A stretch of 64,000 nucleotides of DNA from Natronococcus sp. CG52. GTDB lineage: Archaea > Halobacteriota > Halobacteria > Halobacteriales > Natrialbaceae. The stretch is taken from assembly GCF_023913515.1 (NCBI RefSeq), contig NZ_CP099391.1, positions 1,488,001 through 1,552,000 of the forward strand, written 5' to 3'. The stretch's first letter is position 1; each line of letters opens with the position of its first letter. The position numbers and the translations under genes are program-made. This document shows, piece by piece, positions 51,568 to 60,994 of the stretch. Below the pieces are notes generated by a model, which saw nothing but the letters and a program-made list of their open reading frames with translations, had not been told where the DNA came from and ran no database searches.

Positions 51568-53145
51568 CTACGTCGATTCGGTCTCGGATCGATCGTCCTC
51601 ATCGCTCGAGACCGAGCGCTGGAACCACTCGCCGACCGTTCGCTCTCGTTTTCGCGCGCGAAGTCGTTCCTGCAGGTGATCTTCGATGTGTCGCTGCAAC
51701 TCGAGTCCCCTGTCGGCGTCGATATCGTGTGCGATGGCCGCTCGCCCGAGAAACGAGGCGGAACTCGCGGTGTCGGCCGTGACGCTGGCGAGTCGCCGCC
51801 GGCGCTGGAAGATGGACTGAGTGTGGACCACTGCCTGGACGCGGTAGTAGGGGACGACCTTCGTCGATCGGTTCCAGAATCCGGTCCGCGTGAGGACGTA
51901 GCGGTCGCCGGCGCGGTAGCCGCGGTTCGACCACTTCAGGTGGGCGGCGACCGGAACGAGGGCGAGCAGGCCGGCGAGCAGGTACCAGCGTTCGACGAAC
52001 GTGACGCTGGCGAGCAGGTAGCCGATGCCCACCACGACGGCGACGACCAGGAGGTACCGGACGCCGTATCGCTCCCGCGCCCGTTTCGGCGGCGCCTCGA
52101 GGTCGACGTCGCCGAAGGGTTCGATCGAGCGGGCGAGACCGACGACCCGGTCGAACCTGGCGAGGGGAATCGCGGACTCCGATCCGCGGCTTCCCGACTG
52201 GCCGGGCGCGTAGCCGGCGGTTTCGACGGCCAGCGCGCCGTAGCCGAACCACCGGAACGGAATTCGTTCGGAGATCGTCAGCGTCTGGACCTTCTCGAGC
52301 GGAATCGTCCCGCTGTAGCGCTGAATCAACCCGCGCTCGTAGTAGAGTTCGTCGTCGACGCGCGTGAGCCGGAAGCCGTAGTACCGGTTGAAGGTCAGGA
52401 CGGCGCTCACGACCCAGGCGGCGAGCAAGAAGAGCAGAACGGCCCACGCGATCGCGGCGACACCGCTACCGGGACCGGGAATCCCCTCGACGAGGTCGAC
52501 CGGAATCAGCGTCGTCGGGTCGAAGCCGCTGACGAACGAGAGGGCGATCCCGCCGAGGAGGCTGGCTCCGGGGTCGATCGTGAACACGCTCAGGATCGCG
52601 AGTTCTCGAGGCTGAATCTCGAAGAGGAGTTCCTCTTCGGCGTCCGACTCGTCGTCGACCGCGTCGCGATCGGTCTCGTCGGTTGCCGTTTCGCGTTCGT
52701 CCTCAGCCCGTTCGCCGTGACGGAGTTGCCGTCTGAGCCGCCGGGCCTCGTCTTCACCGACGTACTGCAGCGAAACCTCCGTCTGTCCGCCGCCCGCGGT
52801 TTCGATGTGGACGGCGGCGACGCCGAGCGCCCTGCTGAGAACCGTCTGTCGAATGTCGACGTTCTGAATCCGCCGGAGCGGAACCTCGCGATCGCGCCGC
52901 GCGACGACGCCCGAGGCGACGTCGAACGTGTCCGCGGTGAGTTCGTACCGGAATCGTTCGTAGTAGGCGACCTCGTAGACGATCGCGACGACGATCCCGG
53001 CGAGAACCATGCCGCCGACCGAGAGGGCGTTCGGTCCGGCACCGCCGGGAGAGGCGACTATCCCCGCGATAAAAAACAGCAGGCCGACGTTCACGCTGCG
53101 CGAGATCGAGCGAACCGCGATCGACACCGGATGGAGTTTCTTCAT
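51568..53145 (-). CDS. bacterial-PH-domain membrane protein, YdbT-like (copy 1)
   Basis: A 525-aa protein with three bPH_2 domains, each preceded by a pair of membrane helices. Domain cores: YELTADTFDVASGVVARRDR with VPLRRIQNVDIRQTVLSRAL; RVDDELYYERGLIQRYSGTI with PLEKVQTLTISERIPFRWFG; YVLTRTGFWNRSTKVVPYYR with VQAVVHTQSIFQRRRRLASV. An acidic linker lies at about residues 150-175. The start overlaps the partner gene's stop as ATGA. YdbS/YdbT-like pairs are envelope proteins linked to resistance against peptides in bacteria; the archaeal role is unknown. Confidence 0.85.
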   Translation of the reverse strand: MKKLHPVSIAVRSISRSVNVGLLFFIAGIVASPGGAGPNALSVGGMVLAGIVVAIVYEVAYYERFRYELTADTFDVASGVVARRDREVPLRRIQNVDIRQTVLSRALGVAAVHIETAGGGQTEVSLQYVGEDEARRLRRQLRHGERAEDERETATDETDRDAVDDESDAEEELLFEIQPRELAILSVFTIDPGASLLGGIALSFVSGFDPTTLIPVDLVEGIPGPGSGVAAIAWAVLLFLLAAWVVSAVLTFNRYYGFRLTRVDDELYYERGLIQRYSGTIPLEKVQTLTISERIPFRWFGYGALAVETAGYAPGQSGSRGSESAIPLARFDRVVGLARSIEPFGDVDLEAPPKRARERYGVRYLLVVAVVVGIGYLLASVTFVERWYLLAGLLALVPVAAHLKWSNRGYRAGDRYVLTRTGFWNRSTKVVPYYRVQAVVHTQSIFQRRRRLASVTADTASSASFLGRAAIAHDIDADRGLELQRHIEDHLQERLRARKRERTVGEWFQRSVSSDEDDRSETEST

Positions 53146-53630
53146 ACGGCGTCTTCACCCTCGCTCTCGATCGCGAGTCGCCGCAGTTCCTCGCGGAGTT
53201 TCTCGGCTCGTTCCGGTGTCAGTCCGGGAATCGCTACGTCGGCGCTTCGAGACCCCGCCGTGTAGACGACGACCGTCGAGAGTCCGGTCGTCCGCTCGAG
53301 CGGTGATCGCCGGGAGTCGACGTGCTGGACGCGGACGTACGGGACGACCGTTTTGATACGAGTGAAGACGCCTCGCTCGATGAACAGGCCGTCTTCCTGT
53401 ACCTCGAACCGCCAGACGGAGTAGCGGAGCCAGGCGACGACGAGACGAACGATAGCCAGGATCACGGCGAGCGCGACGGCTCCCGGGACGAGCAGGTCCG
53501 GTGGGTTGCCCCAGAAATCGGTGATAGAGAGCAGCAGTGCTCCCCCCACGATGAAGCCGCCCGCGAGACCGGCCCGAAAAACCGCCACGATGAGCCAGAC
53601 GACGCGGACCCGTGGGTTGAGTCGTTCCAT
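53142..53630 (-). CDS. bacterial-PH-domain membrane protein, YdbS-like (copy 1)
   Basis: A 162-aa protein: two membrane helices (residues about 10-60) and one bPH_2 domain (WRFEVQEDGLFIERGVFTRI, then KTVVPYVRVQHVDSRRSPLE and TTGLSTVVVYTAGSRSADVA). It ends RLAIESEGEDAV and overlaps the YdbT-like gene as ATGA, so the two are made together and probably form a complex. A second, similar pair lies at 61888-64000. Confidence 0.87.
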   Translation of the reverse strand: MERLNPRVRVVWLIVAVFRAGLAGGFIVGGALLLSITDFWGNPPDLLVPGAVALAVILAIVRLVVAWLRYSVWRFEVQEDGLFIERGVFTRIKTVVPYVRVQHVDSRRSPLERTTGLSTVVVYTAGSRSADVAIPGLTPERAEKLREELRRLAIESEGEDAV

Positions 53631-53683
53631 AGCTACCGAGATGTTCGGTATGAGAATAAAGAGTGGGATAGCGGGTCCGGGCG

Positions 53684-54151
53684 TCAGACGATGTCACGAG
53701 CGCGAAGGAACGACACCTGGCGATACATCCGGCAGCCGAGACAGAAACCGGTCGCCGCCGCGAGTCCGGCAGCCAGTCCGACCAGTGCAGCGACGGCGAA
53801 TCCGAGCGTGGGGACGTCCGCGATGAGCAACAGGGTCGCGAGTCCGGTACCCGCCGCACCCAGGAGTTTCGCGAATCGGTGCGGTGACGCGGCCTCACGG
53901 TGCTCCGGTCGACCGACGAGCGGGATCATGATCCGTTGCCAGAGGAACCGGTACAGGTCGAGCCGCCAGCCGGAGAGCACCGAGACGCCGAGGATCACGG
54001 CGACAGCAGCGACCAGTATCGGCTCACTCAGCCCGACGCCGAGTAACAGGAGCGTTGCGGTAATCGACTGGCCGAATCGGGGGGCTCGAGGGTCGACGAG
54101 CGTGACGCTCGAGTCGGTCGTCCGATCGGCCTGTGATCGTGTACTGGTCAC
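53684..54151 (-). CDS. DUF4395-like membrane protein
   Basis: A 155-aa protein with GTG start (VTSTRSQADRTTDSSVTLVD). The motif VDPRAPRFGQSITATLLLLG opens DUF4395 proteins. Four membrane segments follow, then the cysteine motif GFCLGCRMYRQVSF at the C-terminus, also typical and possibly metal- or redox-active. Longer in-frame starts upstream give an arginine-rich, implausible extension. It precedes the PH-domain pair on the same strand with a 53-nt gap. Function unknown. Confidence 0.78.
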   Translation of the reverse strand: MTSTRSQADRTTDSSVTLVDPRAPRFGQSITATLLLLGVGLSEPILVAAVAVILGVSVLSGWRLDLYRFLWQRIMIPLVGRPEHREAASPHRFAKLLGAAGTGLATLLLIADVPTLGFAVAALVGLAAGLAAATGFCLGCRMYRQVSFLRARDIV

Positions 54152-54273
54152 ACACCTGTTACGCGCTCGGACCGTATGAGTGCGCGGGCGTTGCAGAAGC
54201 AGACCGGATGTAACGTAGAACGGTTCGGGAGATACCGTAGAACGGTCGAACCGAAATCGTCGCGCGGTCGACG

Positions 54274-54507
54274 TCAGTGCGTTGCGGTCCTGAGGTCGTC
54301 GATCTGGTACAGGTCGTCCTGCAGTCCCGTCCCGTCGCACTCTTCGTTCGGACAGTCGTAGTGCCAGCCGTCCTGGGTCGCGTCACCCTCGCGGAATCGC
54401 TCGCCACAGACCTGACAGAACAGCTGTCCTTTCTCGCAGGTGTCTCGGTGGAGTTCCAGCGCGAGTTCCGTCTGGAACGACTGATTACAGTCTCGACAGG
54501 TGCGCAT
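54274..54507 (-). CDS. zinc-finger protein (HVO_2901-like, 77 aa)
   Basis: Starts MRTCRDCNQSFQTELALELH, a C2H2-like finger (C4, C7, H20, C25), followed by QLFCQVCGERFREGDATQDG and WHYDCPNEECDGTGLQDDL, a second cysteine set (CxxC...CxxxxC). This double-finger layout is that of the HVO_2901 family (name from memory). ATG 54507 is used because the upstream extension is basic. Single gene; nucleic-acid or protein binding is likely. Confidence 0.82.
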   Translation of the reverse strand: MRTCRDCNQSFQTELALELHRDTCEKGQLFCQVCGERFREGDATQDGWHYDCPNEECDGTGLQDDLYQIDDLRTATH

Positions 54508-54809
54508 ATTTCGTCTGACGCGAGCGGACCTCAAAATTGCTTGGGTTCGTTTCTTCCGTCCGGATTGCCAGTGATTCGGCTCCGCTACGCCGGTTTACCG
54601 CGAACAGACTGGGAAAAAAGAAGTATCGAACGCACTGTGTACTCGAGAGCGTGTTTCTCGGATTCCGGTAGCTGTGTGAATCATCGACATTGTCGAAATA
54701 CCGTCGGGAAACACTGTCTATTGATCGAGAAGTTTGGCCGCGGGTCGGTATCAGTTCGATCGACGAGGGACGAACGCGAGCGGCGAGTCCGCGGTCGCGC
54801 TTTATCCGG
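54508..54809. other. intergenic stretch, no gene identified
   Basis: About 300 bp between two minus-strand genes. An A-rich run (GGGAAAAAAGAAG) lies near 54610-54622. No credible ORF. Confidence 0.4.
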
Positions 54810-56219
54810 TCAGTCGTCCTGACCCAGGATCCCGCGGTGGGTCATCTTCTCCGGGTCGAGCACTTCGTCGGCCTCCCCCTCGTCGAGATAGCCCTTCTCG
54901 AGGACGACCTCGCGGACGGTTTTGTCCTCCTTGAGCGCGGTCTTGGCAACCTCGCTGGCCTTATCGTAGCCGATGTGGACGTTGAGCGAGGTGGCGAGCG
55001 CCATCGACTGCTCAACCTGGTCCTCGCAGTGCTCGCGGTTGGCCTCGAGCGGGTCGACGAAGCGCTCGGCGAAGACCCGGCTCGAGTTCGAAATCAGTTC
55101 CGCCGACTCGAGGAAGTTGTGCGCCAGCACGGGCTTGTAGAGGTTGAGGTCGATCTGGCCCTCGGCGGCGCCGGCGGAGACGGCGGCGTCGTTGCCGACG
55201 ACCTGTTTGTGGACCTGGTTGACCGCCTCGGCGACGACGGGGTTGATCTTGCCGGGCATGATCGAGGAGCCGGGCTGGTTCTCGGGCTGTTCGATCTCGC
55301 CGAGTCCGTTCCGGGGTCCGGAGGCCAGCAGTCGAAGATCGTTGGCGATCTTGTTCAGCGAGCCGGCGACGACGCGGAGTGCGCCGTGAGCTTCGGACAT
55401 CGCGTCGTGGGCGGCCTGGGCCTCGAAGTGGTTGTCCGCTTCTCGGAACTGGACGCCGGTCTCCTTCGTGATGTACTCCGCCGCGCGGCCGGGGAACTCC
55501 TCGTGGGTGTTCAGTCCCGTACCGACTGCGGTGCCGCCGAGTGCGAGCTCCGCGAGGTGATTTCGGACCTTGTCGACGCGGTCGAGTCCCTTCTGGATCT
55601 GCGCGCGGTAGCCGCCGAACTCCTGGCCTAACGTGACGGGCGTGGCGTCCTGCAGGTGGGTCCGACCGGTCTTGACGACGTCGTCGAACTCCTCCTCTTT
55701 GGCCTCGAGCGCCTCCCGAAGCGTATCGAGGGCCGGGATGACGTCTTTCTCGACGGCCTCGAGGGCGGCGACGTGCATCGCGGTCGGAATGACGTCGTTT
55801 GACGACTGGCCGTAGTTGACGTGGTCGTTGGGGTGGACGACGCGGTCGCCGATCTCCGCGCCCATGAGCTCTGCGGCGCGGTTGGCGATGACCTCGTTGG
55901 CGTTCATGTTCGAGGAGGTGCCGGAACCGGTCTGGAAGACGTCGACCGGGAACTGGTCGTCGTGCTCGCCGGCGATGACCTCGTCGGCGGCCTCGACGAT
56001 CGCCTCGACGACGTCGTCCGCGACCAGTCCGAGGTCGCGGTTGGCCTGTGCGGCCGCCTTCTTGACGACGCCGAGCGCGCGGACGAACCGCCGGCCGAAG
56101 CTGATCCCCGAGATGGGGAAGTTCCGGATTGCGCGCTGGGTCTGGGCGCCCCAGTAGGCGTCTGCCGGCACCTGCATCTCCCCGAGGCTGTCGCGTTCGA
56201 CTCTGTAGTCCTCGCTCAT
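54810..56219 (-). CDS. fumC: class II fumarate hydratase
   Basis: A 469-aa fumarase of the TCA cycle converting fumarate and malate. Superfamily motifs: TGSGTSSNMNANEVIANRA, HPNDHVNYGQSSNDVIPTAM (His/Ser region), TGRTHLQDATPVTLGQEFGG, and the signature loop QPGSSIMPGKINPVVAEAVN. Start MSEDYRVERDSLGEMQVP is standard; C-terminus EKMTHRGILGQDD. Aspartase is an alternative in this superfamily, but the sequence fits FumC better. Single gene, divergent from the ABC operon. Confidence 0.95.
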   Translation of the reverse strand: MSEDYRVERDSLGEMQVPADAYWGAQTQRAIRNFPISGISFGRRFVRALGVVKKAAAQANRDLGLVADDVVEAIVEAADEVIAGEHDDQFPVDVFQTGSGTSSNMNANEVIANRAAELMGAEIGDRVVHPNDHVNYGQSSNDVIPTAMHVAALEAVEKDVIPALDTLREALEAKEEEFDDVVKTGRTHLQDATPVTLGQEFGGYRAQIQKGLDRVDKVRNHLAELALGGTAVGTGLNTHEEFPGRAAEYITKETGVQFREADNHFEAQAAHDAMSEAHGALRVVAGSLNKIANDLRLLASGPRNGLGEIEQPENQPGSSIMPGKINPVVAEAVNQVHKQVVGNDAAVSAGAAEGQIDLNLYKPVLAHNFLESAELISNSSRVFAERFVDPLEANREHCEDQVEQSMALATSLNVHIGYDKASEVAKTALKEDKTVREVVLEKGYLDEGEADEVLDPEKMTHRGILGQDD

Positions 56220-56382
56220 GTGTAGAGCGTTTCCCGCCGGGTGCGTAAAATCCACCGGTCCGGTCTCGAGCGCCCGTCCCGGCGCGGTTCTCCGGCGCCC
56301 GTATCGGATAGAGCCATTGTAGCCGTTACAAATCGGGTTACTATAACAATTCACTCGCCGCAGAATTAATAATCGAAAACCA

Positions 56383-56390
56383 TTAAGTAT
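56383..56390 (+). promoter_or_regulatory. promoter of the sugar-type ABC operon
   Basis: TTAAGTAT after an A/T-rich tract; predicts a transcript start near 56413, only a few nt before ATG 56419. Confidence 0.5.
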
Positions 56391-56418
56391 CCCCTCCGTA
56401 ATACGGATAGCGTGTACA

Positions 56419-57693
56419 ATGACTGATAAGGGAATATTCTCCCGACGAACGCTTCTCGAGGGTGCCGGAGCTGCTGGAACCGCGAGCCTCGTTGCGCTCG
56501 CGGGATGTACGGGTGGTGAAGGCGACGGAGACGATACGCTCGAAGTGCTCCACGGGTGGACCGGCGGTGACGGTGCCGAGGCGGCCGACGCGCTCTTCGG
56601 TGCGTTCGAGGACGAACATTCCGATATCGACCTCGACGAGCAGCCGATCGGCGGCGGCGGTAACGAGAACCTCGATCAGACGGTTGCGAACCGTCTCCAG
56701 GGGGGTGACCCGCCGAGTTCGTTCGCGGGCTGGCCCGGCGCGAACCTCGAGCAGTACGACGGCGTCCTCGGCGACATCGAGTCCGAGGTCTGGGACGAGG
56801 CCGAACTGAAAGACACTCACGCCGAGGAAGCGGTGGAACTCTGTCAGTTCGACGGCGGCTTCTCGGCGGTGCCGATCGGCTCCCACCGACTGAACGACCT
56901 CTTTTACAACGTCGAGGTCCTCGACGAGGCGGGCGTGGACCCGGGCTCGATCGACAGCGCCGACGCGTTCATCGACGCGCTGGACACCGTCGACTCCGAG
57001 ACCGACGCGACGCCGCTCGCGATGTCGCTCGAACCGTGGTGTATCCTCCAGACGTGGGCGCAGACGATGCTCGGCGAGCACGGTTACGACGCCTACATGA
57101 GTTTCATCGAAGGAGACGGTGAGGAGGACGCCGTTCGATCGACGTTCGAGACGCTCGAGGAGATCCTCGACAACTACATCAACGCTGACGCTGCCTCGGT
57201 CGACTTCACCGAGGTCAACCAAGACATCATGAGCGGCAACGCTGCGTTCATCCACCAGGGCAACTGGGTCGCCGGCGCGTACATCGCGGAGGAACTCGAG
57301 TACGGCGAGACGTGGGACGCGATTCGATACCCCGGAACGGAAGACTACTACACGCTGCACATCGACTCGTTCATCTACCCGGGCGACAACCCGAGCCCCG
57401 AGGCAACCGCCGCCTGGCTGCGATTTGCCGGCGGCGAGACGGCCCAGGTCGCGTTCAACCAGTACAAGGGATCGATTCCGACGCGACTGGAGGTGCCCAC
57501 GGACGAGTTCAACGCCTACCTCACGGATACGATCGAGGACTTCGACGACGCGTCGGAGAAGCCGCCGACGCTCGCACACGGCCTCGCCGTCGATCAGAGC
57601 ACCCAGTCCGACCTCCAAGGGGTACTCAACGATAACTTCGCGGACCCCTACGACGTGGACGGCGCGACGGATGGGTTCATGAACGCCTTCTGA
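56419..57693 (+). CDS. ABC transporter substrate-binding lipoprotein, sugar type
   Basis: A 424-aa family-1 extracellular solute-binding protein. Tat signal FSRRTLLEGAGAAGTASLVA and lipobox VALAGCTG. Mature part: LEVLHGWTGGDGAEAADALF, GGDPPSSFAGWPGANLEQYD, MSGNAAFIHQGNWVAGAYIA, and the hinge/C-terminal GSIPTRLEVPTDEFNAYLTD. Family and operon suggest a mono- or oligosaccharide, with glucose uptake the nearest haloarchaeal parallel, but the ligand cannot be read from sequence. First gene of a four-gene operon. Confidence 0.9.
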   Translation: MTDKGIFSRRTLLEGAGAAGTASLVALAGCTGGEGDGDDTLEVLHGWTGGDGAEAADALFGAFEDEHSDIDLDEQPIGGGGNENLDQTVANRLQGGDPPSSFAGWPGANLEQYDGVLGDIESEVWDEAELKDTHAEEAVELCQFDGGFSAVPIGSHRLNDLFYNVEVLDEAGVDPGSIDSADAFIDALDTVDSETDATPLAMSLEPWCILQTWAQTMLGEHGYDAYMSFIEGDGEEDAVRSTFETLEEILDNYINADAASVDFTEVNQDIMSGNAAFIHQGNWVAGAYIAEELEYGETWDAIRYPGTEDYYTLHIDSFIYPGDNPSPEATAAWLRFAGGETAQVAFNQYKGSIPTRLEVPTDEFNAYLTDTIEDFDDASEKPPTLAHGLAVDQSTQSDLQGVLNDNFADPYDVDGATDGFMNAF

Positions 57694-57710
57694 CCACGAA
57701 TACCAGTTTT

Positions 57711-58724
57711 ATGAAAGGCGTTCTAGAACTATTGCGTAGCGTCCGGCGCGGTCGAAACGCGGGGCGGGACGGCGCCGAGAGCCGTCACCGCGAGCGCCCG
57801 GTCAGGACCGACGGCGGGGCCGTCGACGAGCGATCGTCGCTCCGTCGCTGGCTCGACAGCGATCTGGTGCAGTCGGCACCGTTCTGGCTCCCGCCGTTCC
57901 TCCTGATGGGCTTTTTCGTCTACGCCGCGATCGGGTGGAACGTCCTGCTCTCGCTGACCAGCTACTCCGGGTTCGGTGATCCCGACTACAGCGACCTCAG
58001 CTTCGGGAACTACTGGGCGATGCTGGAGGACCCCCAGATGTGGTCGGCGACGTGGAACACGTTCGTTCTGCTCGTGGGATTCACCCTGGCGTGTCTGGTC
58101 GTCGGACTCGTGCTTGCGCTGCTGCTCGACCGCGAAATCCGCTTCGGCAGGTCGCTCCGGACGATCTACCTCCTCCCGTTCGCCCTGTCGTTCATCGTCA
58201 CGGCTCAGTTCTGGCGGTGGATGTACAACGTCAACAACGGCATCGTCAATGAGTTCGTCGGGATATTCGGTCTCGGACCGTACAGCTGGCTGGGGAGCCC
58301 GCGCCTCGTGCTCGGGTCGGTGATCTTCGCGCTCGTCTGGCAGTTCAGCGGCTACACGATGATCATCTACCTCGCCGCGCTCCGATCGATCCCGAACGAC
58401 CAGTACGAGGCCGCGCGGGCCGACGGCGCCAGCACGCTCCGGATGTACCGGCGCGTGATCATCCCGCAGTTACGGCCCGCGATAGTCAGCGCGTCCGTGG
58501 TCCTGGTGCTGTTTGCATTGAAGGCGTTCGACTTCCTGTACGCGATCTCGGACGGCTACCGGCCCCGACGCGGAGCGGACATCCTGGCGACGAAGATGGT
58601 TCGCGAGTCGTTCGGTCGATCGGAGTGGGCGTACGGGTCGTCGATCGCGCTCGTGCTGTTCGTGTTGTCGCTGGCGGTCATCGCCCCGTACCTGTACAGC
58701 CAATACAAGCGAGGGAACCTATGA
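57711..58724 (+). CDS. ABC transporter permease, MalF type
   Basis: A 337-aa permease with six membrane segments after a charged ~60-residue N-terminus. The EAA loop is YEAARADGASTLRMYRRVII, followed by PQLRPAIVSASVVLVLFALK. It also has the conserved FVYAAIGWNVLLSLTSYSGF near the start. The ATG at 57711 is 17 nt after the binding-protein stop. The stop overlaps the next permease as ATGA. It forms the channel with that protein. Confidence 0.93.
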   Translation: MKGVLELLRSVRRGRNAGRDGAESRHRERPVRTDGGAVDERSSLRRWLDSDLVQSAPFWLPPFLLMGFFVYAAIGWNVLLSLTSYSGFGDPDYSDLSFGNYWAMLEDPQMWSATWNTFVLLVGFTLACLVVGLVLALLLDREIRFGRSLRTIYLLPFALSFIVTAQFWRWMYNVNNGIVNEFVGIFGLGPYSWLGSPRLVLGSVIFALVWQFSGYTMIIYLAALRSIPNDQYEAARADGASTLRMYRRVIIPQLRPAIVSASVVLVLFALKAFDFLYAISDGYRPRRGADILATKMVRESFGRSEWAYGSSIALVLFVLSLAVIAPYLYSQYKRGNL

Positions 58725-59647
58725 GCGAAAAGTCAGTTACGACCGAGACGCCGACTGCAACGGACCGCGCGACCGATCGGATCAACCTCGGACGAGTAGG
58801 GCTGTACGCAACCCTGGTCGGTCTCGTCGGCTTCTACCTCGTTCCAATCGAGTCGGGATTCGTGACGTCGATCAAGACCTCGGAAGCGGTGCGAGAGACC
58901 CTGCCCTTCTTCCCGCCCGGTCCCAGCGGGACCACGGTCGAGAAGTGGCAGGTCGCGTTCGACTTTCTCGCGCCCGGGATGGTCAACAGCGTGCTGTTTA
59001 CGATCCCGTCGACGATTCTCTGTGCGATCCTCGGCAGCATGGCCGCCTACGGCCTGACGCTGGTCAACTGGCGCGGCCAGATCGCCGTGCTCGCGCTGTT
59101 CATCGCGGGCATCTTCGTCCCGTACCAGGCGGTGATCGTTCCGCTCTACGAGTTCTGGACCCAGTGGGCCCAGCTGGAGGCGCGACTCGCGTTCCTGTGG
59201 GGGCTGCCGCTGCTCGCCGAGCACCACGCGACGATCCTCGAGCTGATCATCACGCACACGGCGTACGGGGTTCCGATCGTGACGCTGCTGTTCCGTTCGC
59301 AGTACAAGACGATGTCCCAGGAGATGATCGAGGCCGCGAGGCTCGACGGCGCGTCGGTCTGGCGGATTTACCGCCGGATCGTCCTGCCGCTGTCGGTCCC
59401 GATGTTCGCGGTCGTGTTCATCTTCCAGTTCACCCAGATCTGGAACGAGTTCCTGTTCTCGCTGACGATCATCGGGAGCGTCAACAATCCTGCCGCGTCC
59501 GCGACCCTGATCCTGTCGGGGCTGGGCGAGGCGCTCGAGGGAACCGACTACCCGCTGCGGATGGCGGGGGCGTTCATCACGGCGCTGCCGACGCTGCTCG
59601 TCTACGTGCTGTTCGCCGACAAGTTCGCGGAGGGCGTGCAAGTATGA
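58721..59647 (+). CDS. ABC transporter permease, MalG type
   Basis: A 308-aa permease with six membrane segments. The EAA loop is MIEAARLDGASVWRIYRRIV, then LPLSVPMFAVVFIFQFTQIW. Start ATG 58721 (MSEKSVTTETPTATD) overlaps the MalF-type stop as ATGA. The stop in turn overlaps the start of a 13-aa ORF as ATGA. It pairs with the preceding permease. Confidence 0.93.
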   Translation: MSEKSVTTETPTATDRATDRINLGRVGLYATLVGLVGFYLVPIESGFVTSIKTSEAVRETLPFFPPGPSGTTVEKWQVAFDFLAPGMVNSVLFTIPSTILCAILGSMAAYGLTLVNWRGQIAVLALFIAGIFVPYQAVIVPLYEFWTQWAQLEARLAFLWGLPLLAEHHATILELIITHTAYGVPIVTLLFRSQYKTMSQEMIEAARLDGASVWRIYRRIVLPLSVPMFAVVFIFQFTQIWNEFLFSLTIIGSVNNPAASATLILSGLGEALEGTDYPLRMAGAFITALPTLLVYVLFADKFAEGVQV

Positions 59648-59685
59648 CCGACCGACGACCGACTTCGAAGAAATGGAGGCTCTGA
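59644..59685 (+). CDS. 13-aa ORF linking the MalG- and MalK-type genes
   Basis: Encodes MTDRRPTSKKWRL. Its ATG overlaps the permease stop (ATGA), and its TGA lies 2 nt before the ATPase ATG. The ribosome-binding sequence GGAGG for the ATPase is inside it. It may keep ribosomes moving across the gap; the peptide itself is probably unimportant. Confidence 0.35.
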   Translation: MTDRRPTSKKWRL

Positions 59686-59687
59686 CG

Positions 59688-60860
59688 ATGGGAGAAACGC
59701 AACTCGACGACATAACGAAAGTGTTCACTGACGACGACGGCGGCGATATCGTTGCCGTCGACGAGGTATCGATCGACATCGAAGACGGGGAGTTCCTCGT
59801 TCTCGTCGGCCCGTCCGGCTGCGGCAAGTCGACGACGCTGCGGATGATCGCGGGACTCGAGACGATCACGGACGGCGCGATCCGTCTCGACGATCGAGTG
59901 GTCAACGACCTGCCCGCGAAGGACCGGAACATCGCGATGGTGTTCCAGTCCTACGCGCTCTACCCGCACATGACCGTCCGGGAGAACATGTCGTTCGGGC
60001 TCGAGGAGTCCACCGATCTCCCGGACGACGAAATCGCCACTCGGATCGAGGAGACCGCCGAGATGATGGGAATCGGAGACCTGCTGGACCGAAAACCGGG
60101 AGAGCTCTCGGGCGGACAGCAACAGCGCGTCGCGCTCGGGCGTGCGATCGTCCGCGAGCCGGCGGTGTTCCTGATGGACGAACCGCTCTCGAACCTCGAC
60201 GCCAAACTCCGCGCGCAGATGCGTACCGAGCTCCAGCAACTCCAGGAGGAACTCGAGACGACGACGGTCTACGTCACCCACGACCAGACGGAAGCGATGA
60301 CGATGGGCGACCGCATCGCCATTCTCAACGACGGCGAACTCCAGCAGGTCGGGACGCCGCTCGAGTGCTATCACGAACCCGCAAACGTGTTCGTCGCGGA
60401 CTTCATCGGCGAACCGGCGATGAACTTCTTCGACGTTACGCGCCGCGACGCGGACGGCGAGGGTACCGTGCTCGTCGGCGACCCCCTCGAGTACGCCGTC
60501 TCAGCCGACGTCTCGACGGCGATCGGCGACCGTACCGAGGTCGTCCTCGGGGTGCGTCCGGAGGACGTCGGCATCGAAATCAGCGACGGAGAGCGACGGC
60601 GAGAAGACGGTCACGCCGTCCCCGCGACGGTCACCGTCGTCGAACCGACCGGCGACGAGAACATCGTCTACCTGACGCTCGGCGAGGGCGACGGCGAGAC
60701 GGCCATCGCGACGATCGACGGAATGAGTCGGATCGAGTCCGGCGAACGCGTGGTCGCCTACATCCCCGAAGACGCGATTCACGTCTTCGACGCGAAAACC
60801 GGCGAAGCGCTACACAACCGCCGCGTCGAGAGCACCGAGCCCCGAGCGCCGAACATCTGA
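59688..60860 (+). CDS. ABC transporter ATPase, MalK/UgpC type
   Basis: A 390-aa ATPase that powers the two permeases. Walker A VGPSGCGKSTTLRMIAG, Q-loop MVFQSYALYPHMTVRENMSF, signature LSGGQQQRVALGRAI, Walker B VFLMDEPLSNLDAKLRAQM, H-loop VYVTHDQTEAMTMGDRIAIL. Residues about 235-380 are the OB/TOBE domain. ATG 59688 (MGETQLDD) is chosen over ATG 59673 because GGAGG lies 8 nt upstream of it. Last gene of the operon; such ATPases are sometimes shared among transporters. Confidence 0.95.
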   Translation: MGETQLDDITKVFTDDDGGDIVAVDEVSIDIEDGEFLVLVGPSGCGKSTTLRMIAGLETITDGAIRLDDRVVNDLPAKDRNIAMVFQSYALYPHMTVRENMSFGLEESTDLPDDEIATRIEETAEMMGIGDLLDRKPGELSGGQQQRVALGRAIVREPAVFLMDEPLSNLDAKLRAQMRTELQQLQEELETTTVYVTHDQTEAMTMGDRIAILNDGELQQVGTPLECYHEPANVFVADFIGEPAMNFFDVTRRDADGEGTVLVGDPLEYAVSADVSTAIGDRTEVVLGVRPEDVGIEISDGERRREDGHAVPATVTVVEPTGDENIVYLTLGEGDGETAIATIDGMSRIESGERVVAYIPEDAIHVFDAKTGEALHNRRVESTEPRAPNI

Positions 60861-60994
60861 TCGTCGAAACGGCTCGTCGGCTCTCGATGGGGTTCGCGCC
60901 GACTGACTCTTCCGATACTGCTTCGTATCGCCGCTTTTCGTCTCCGTCCGCATCTACGTGCGCTGCACTTCGACGCGAGCGTCGTTCGAACGCC

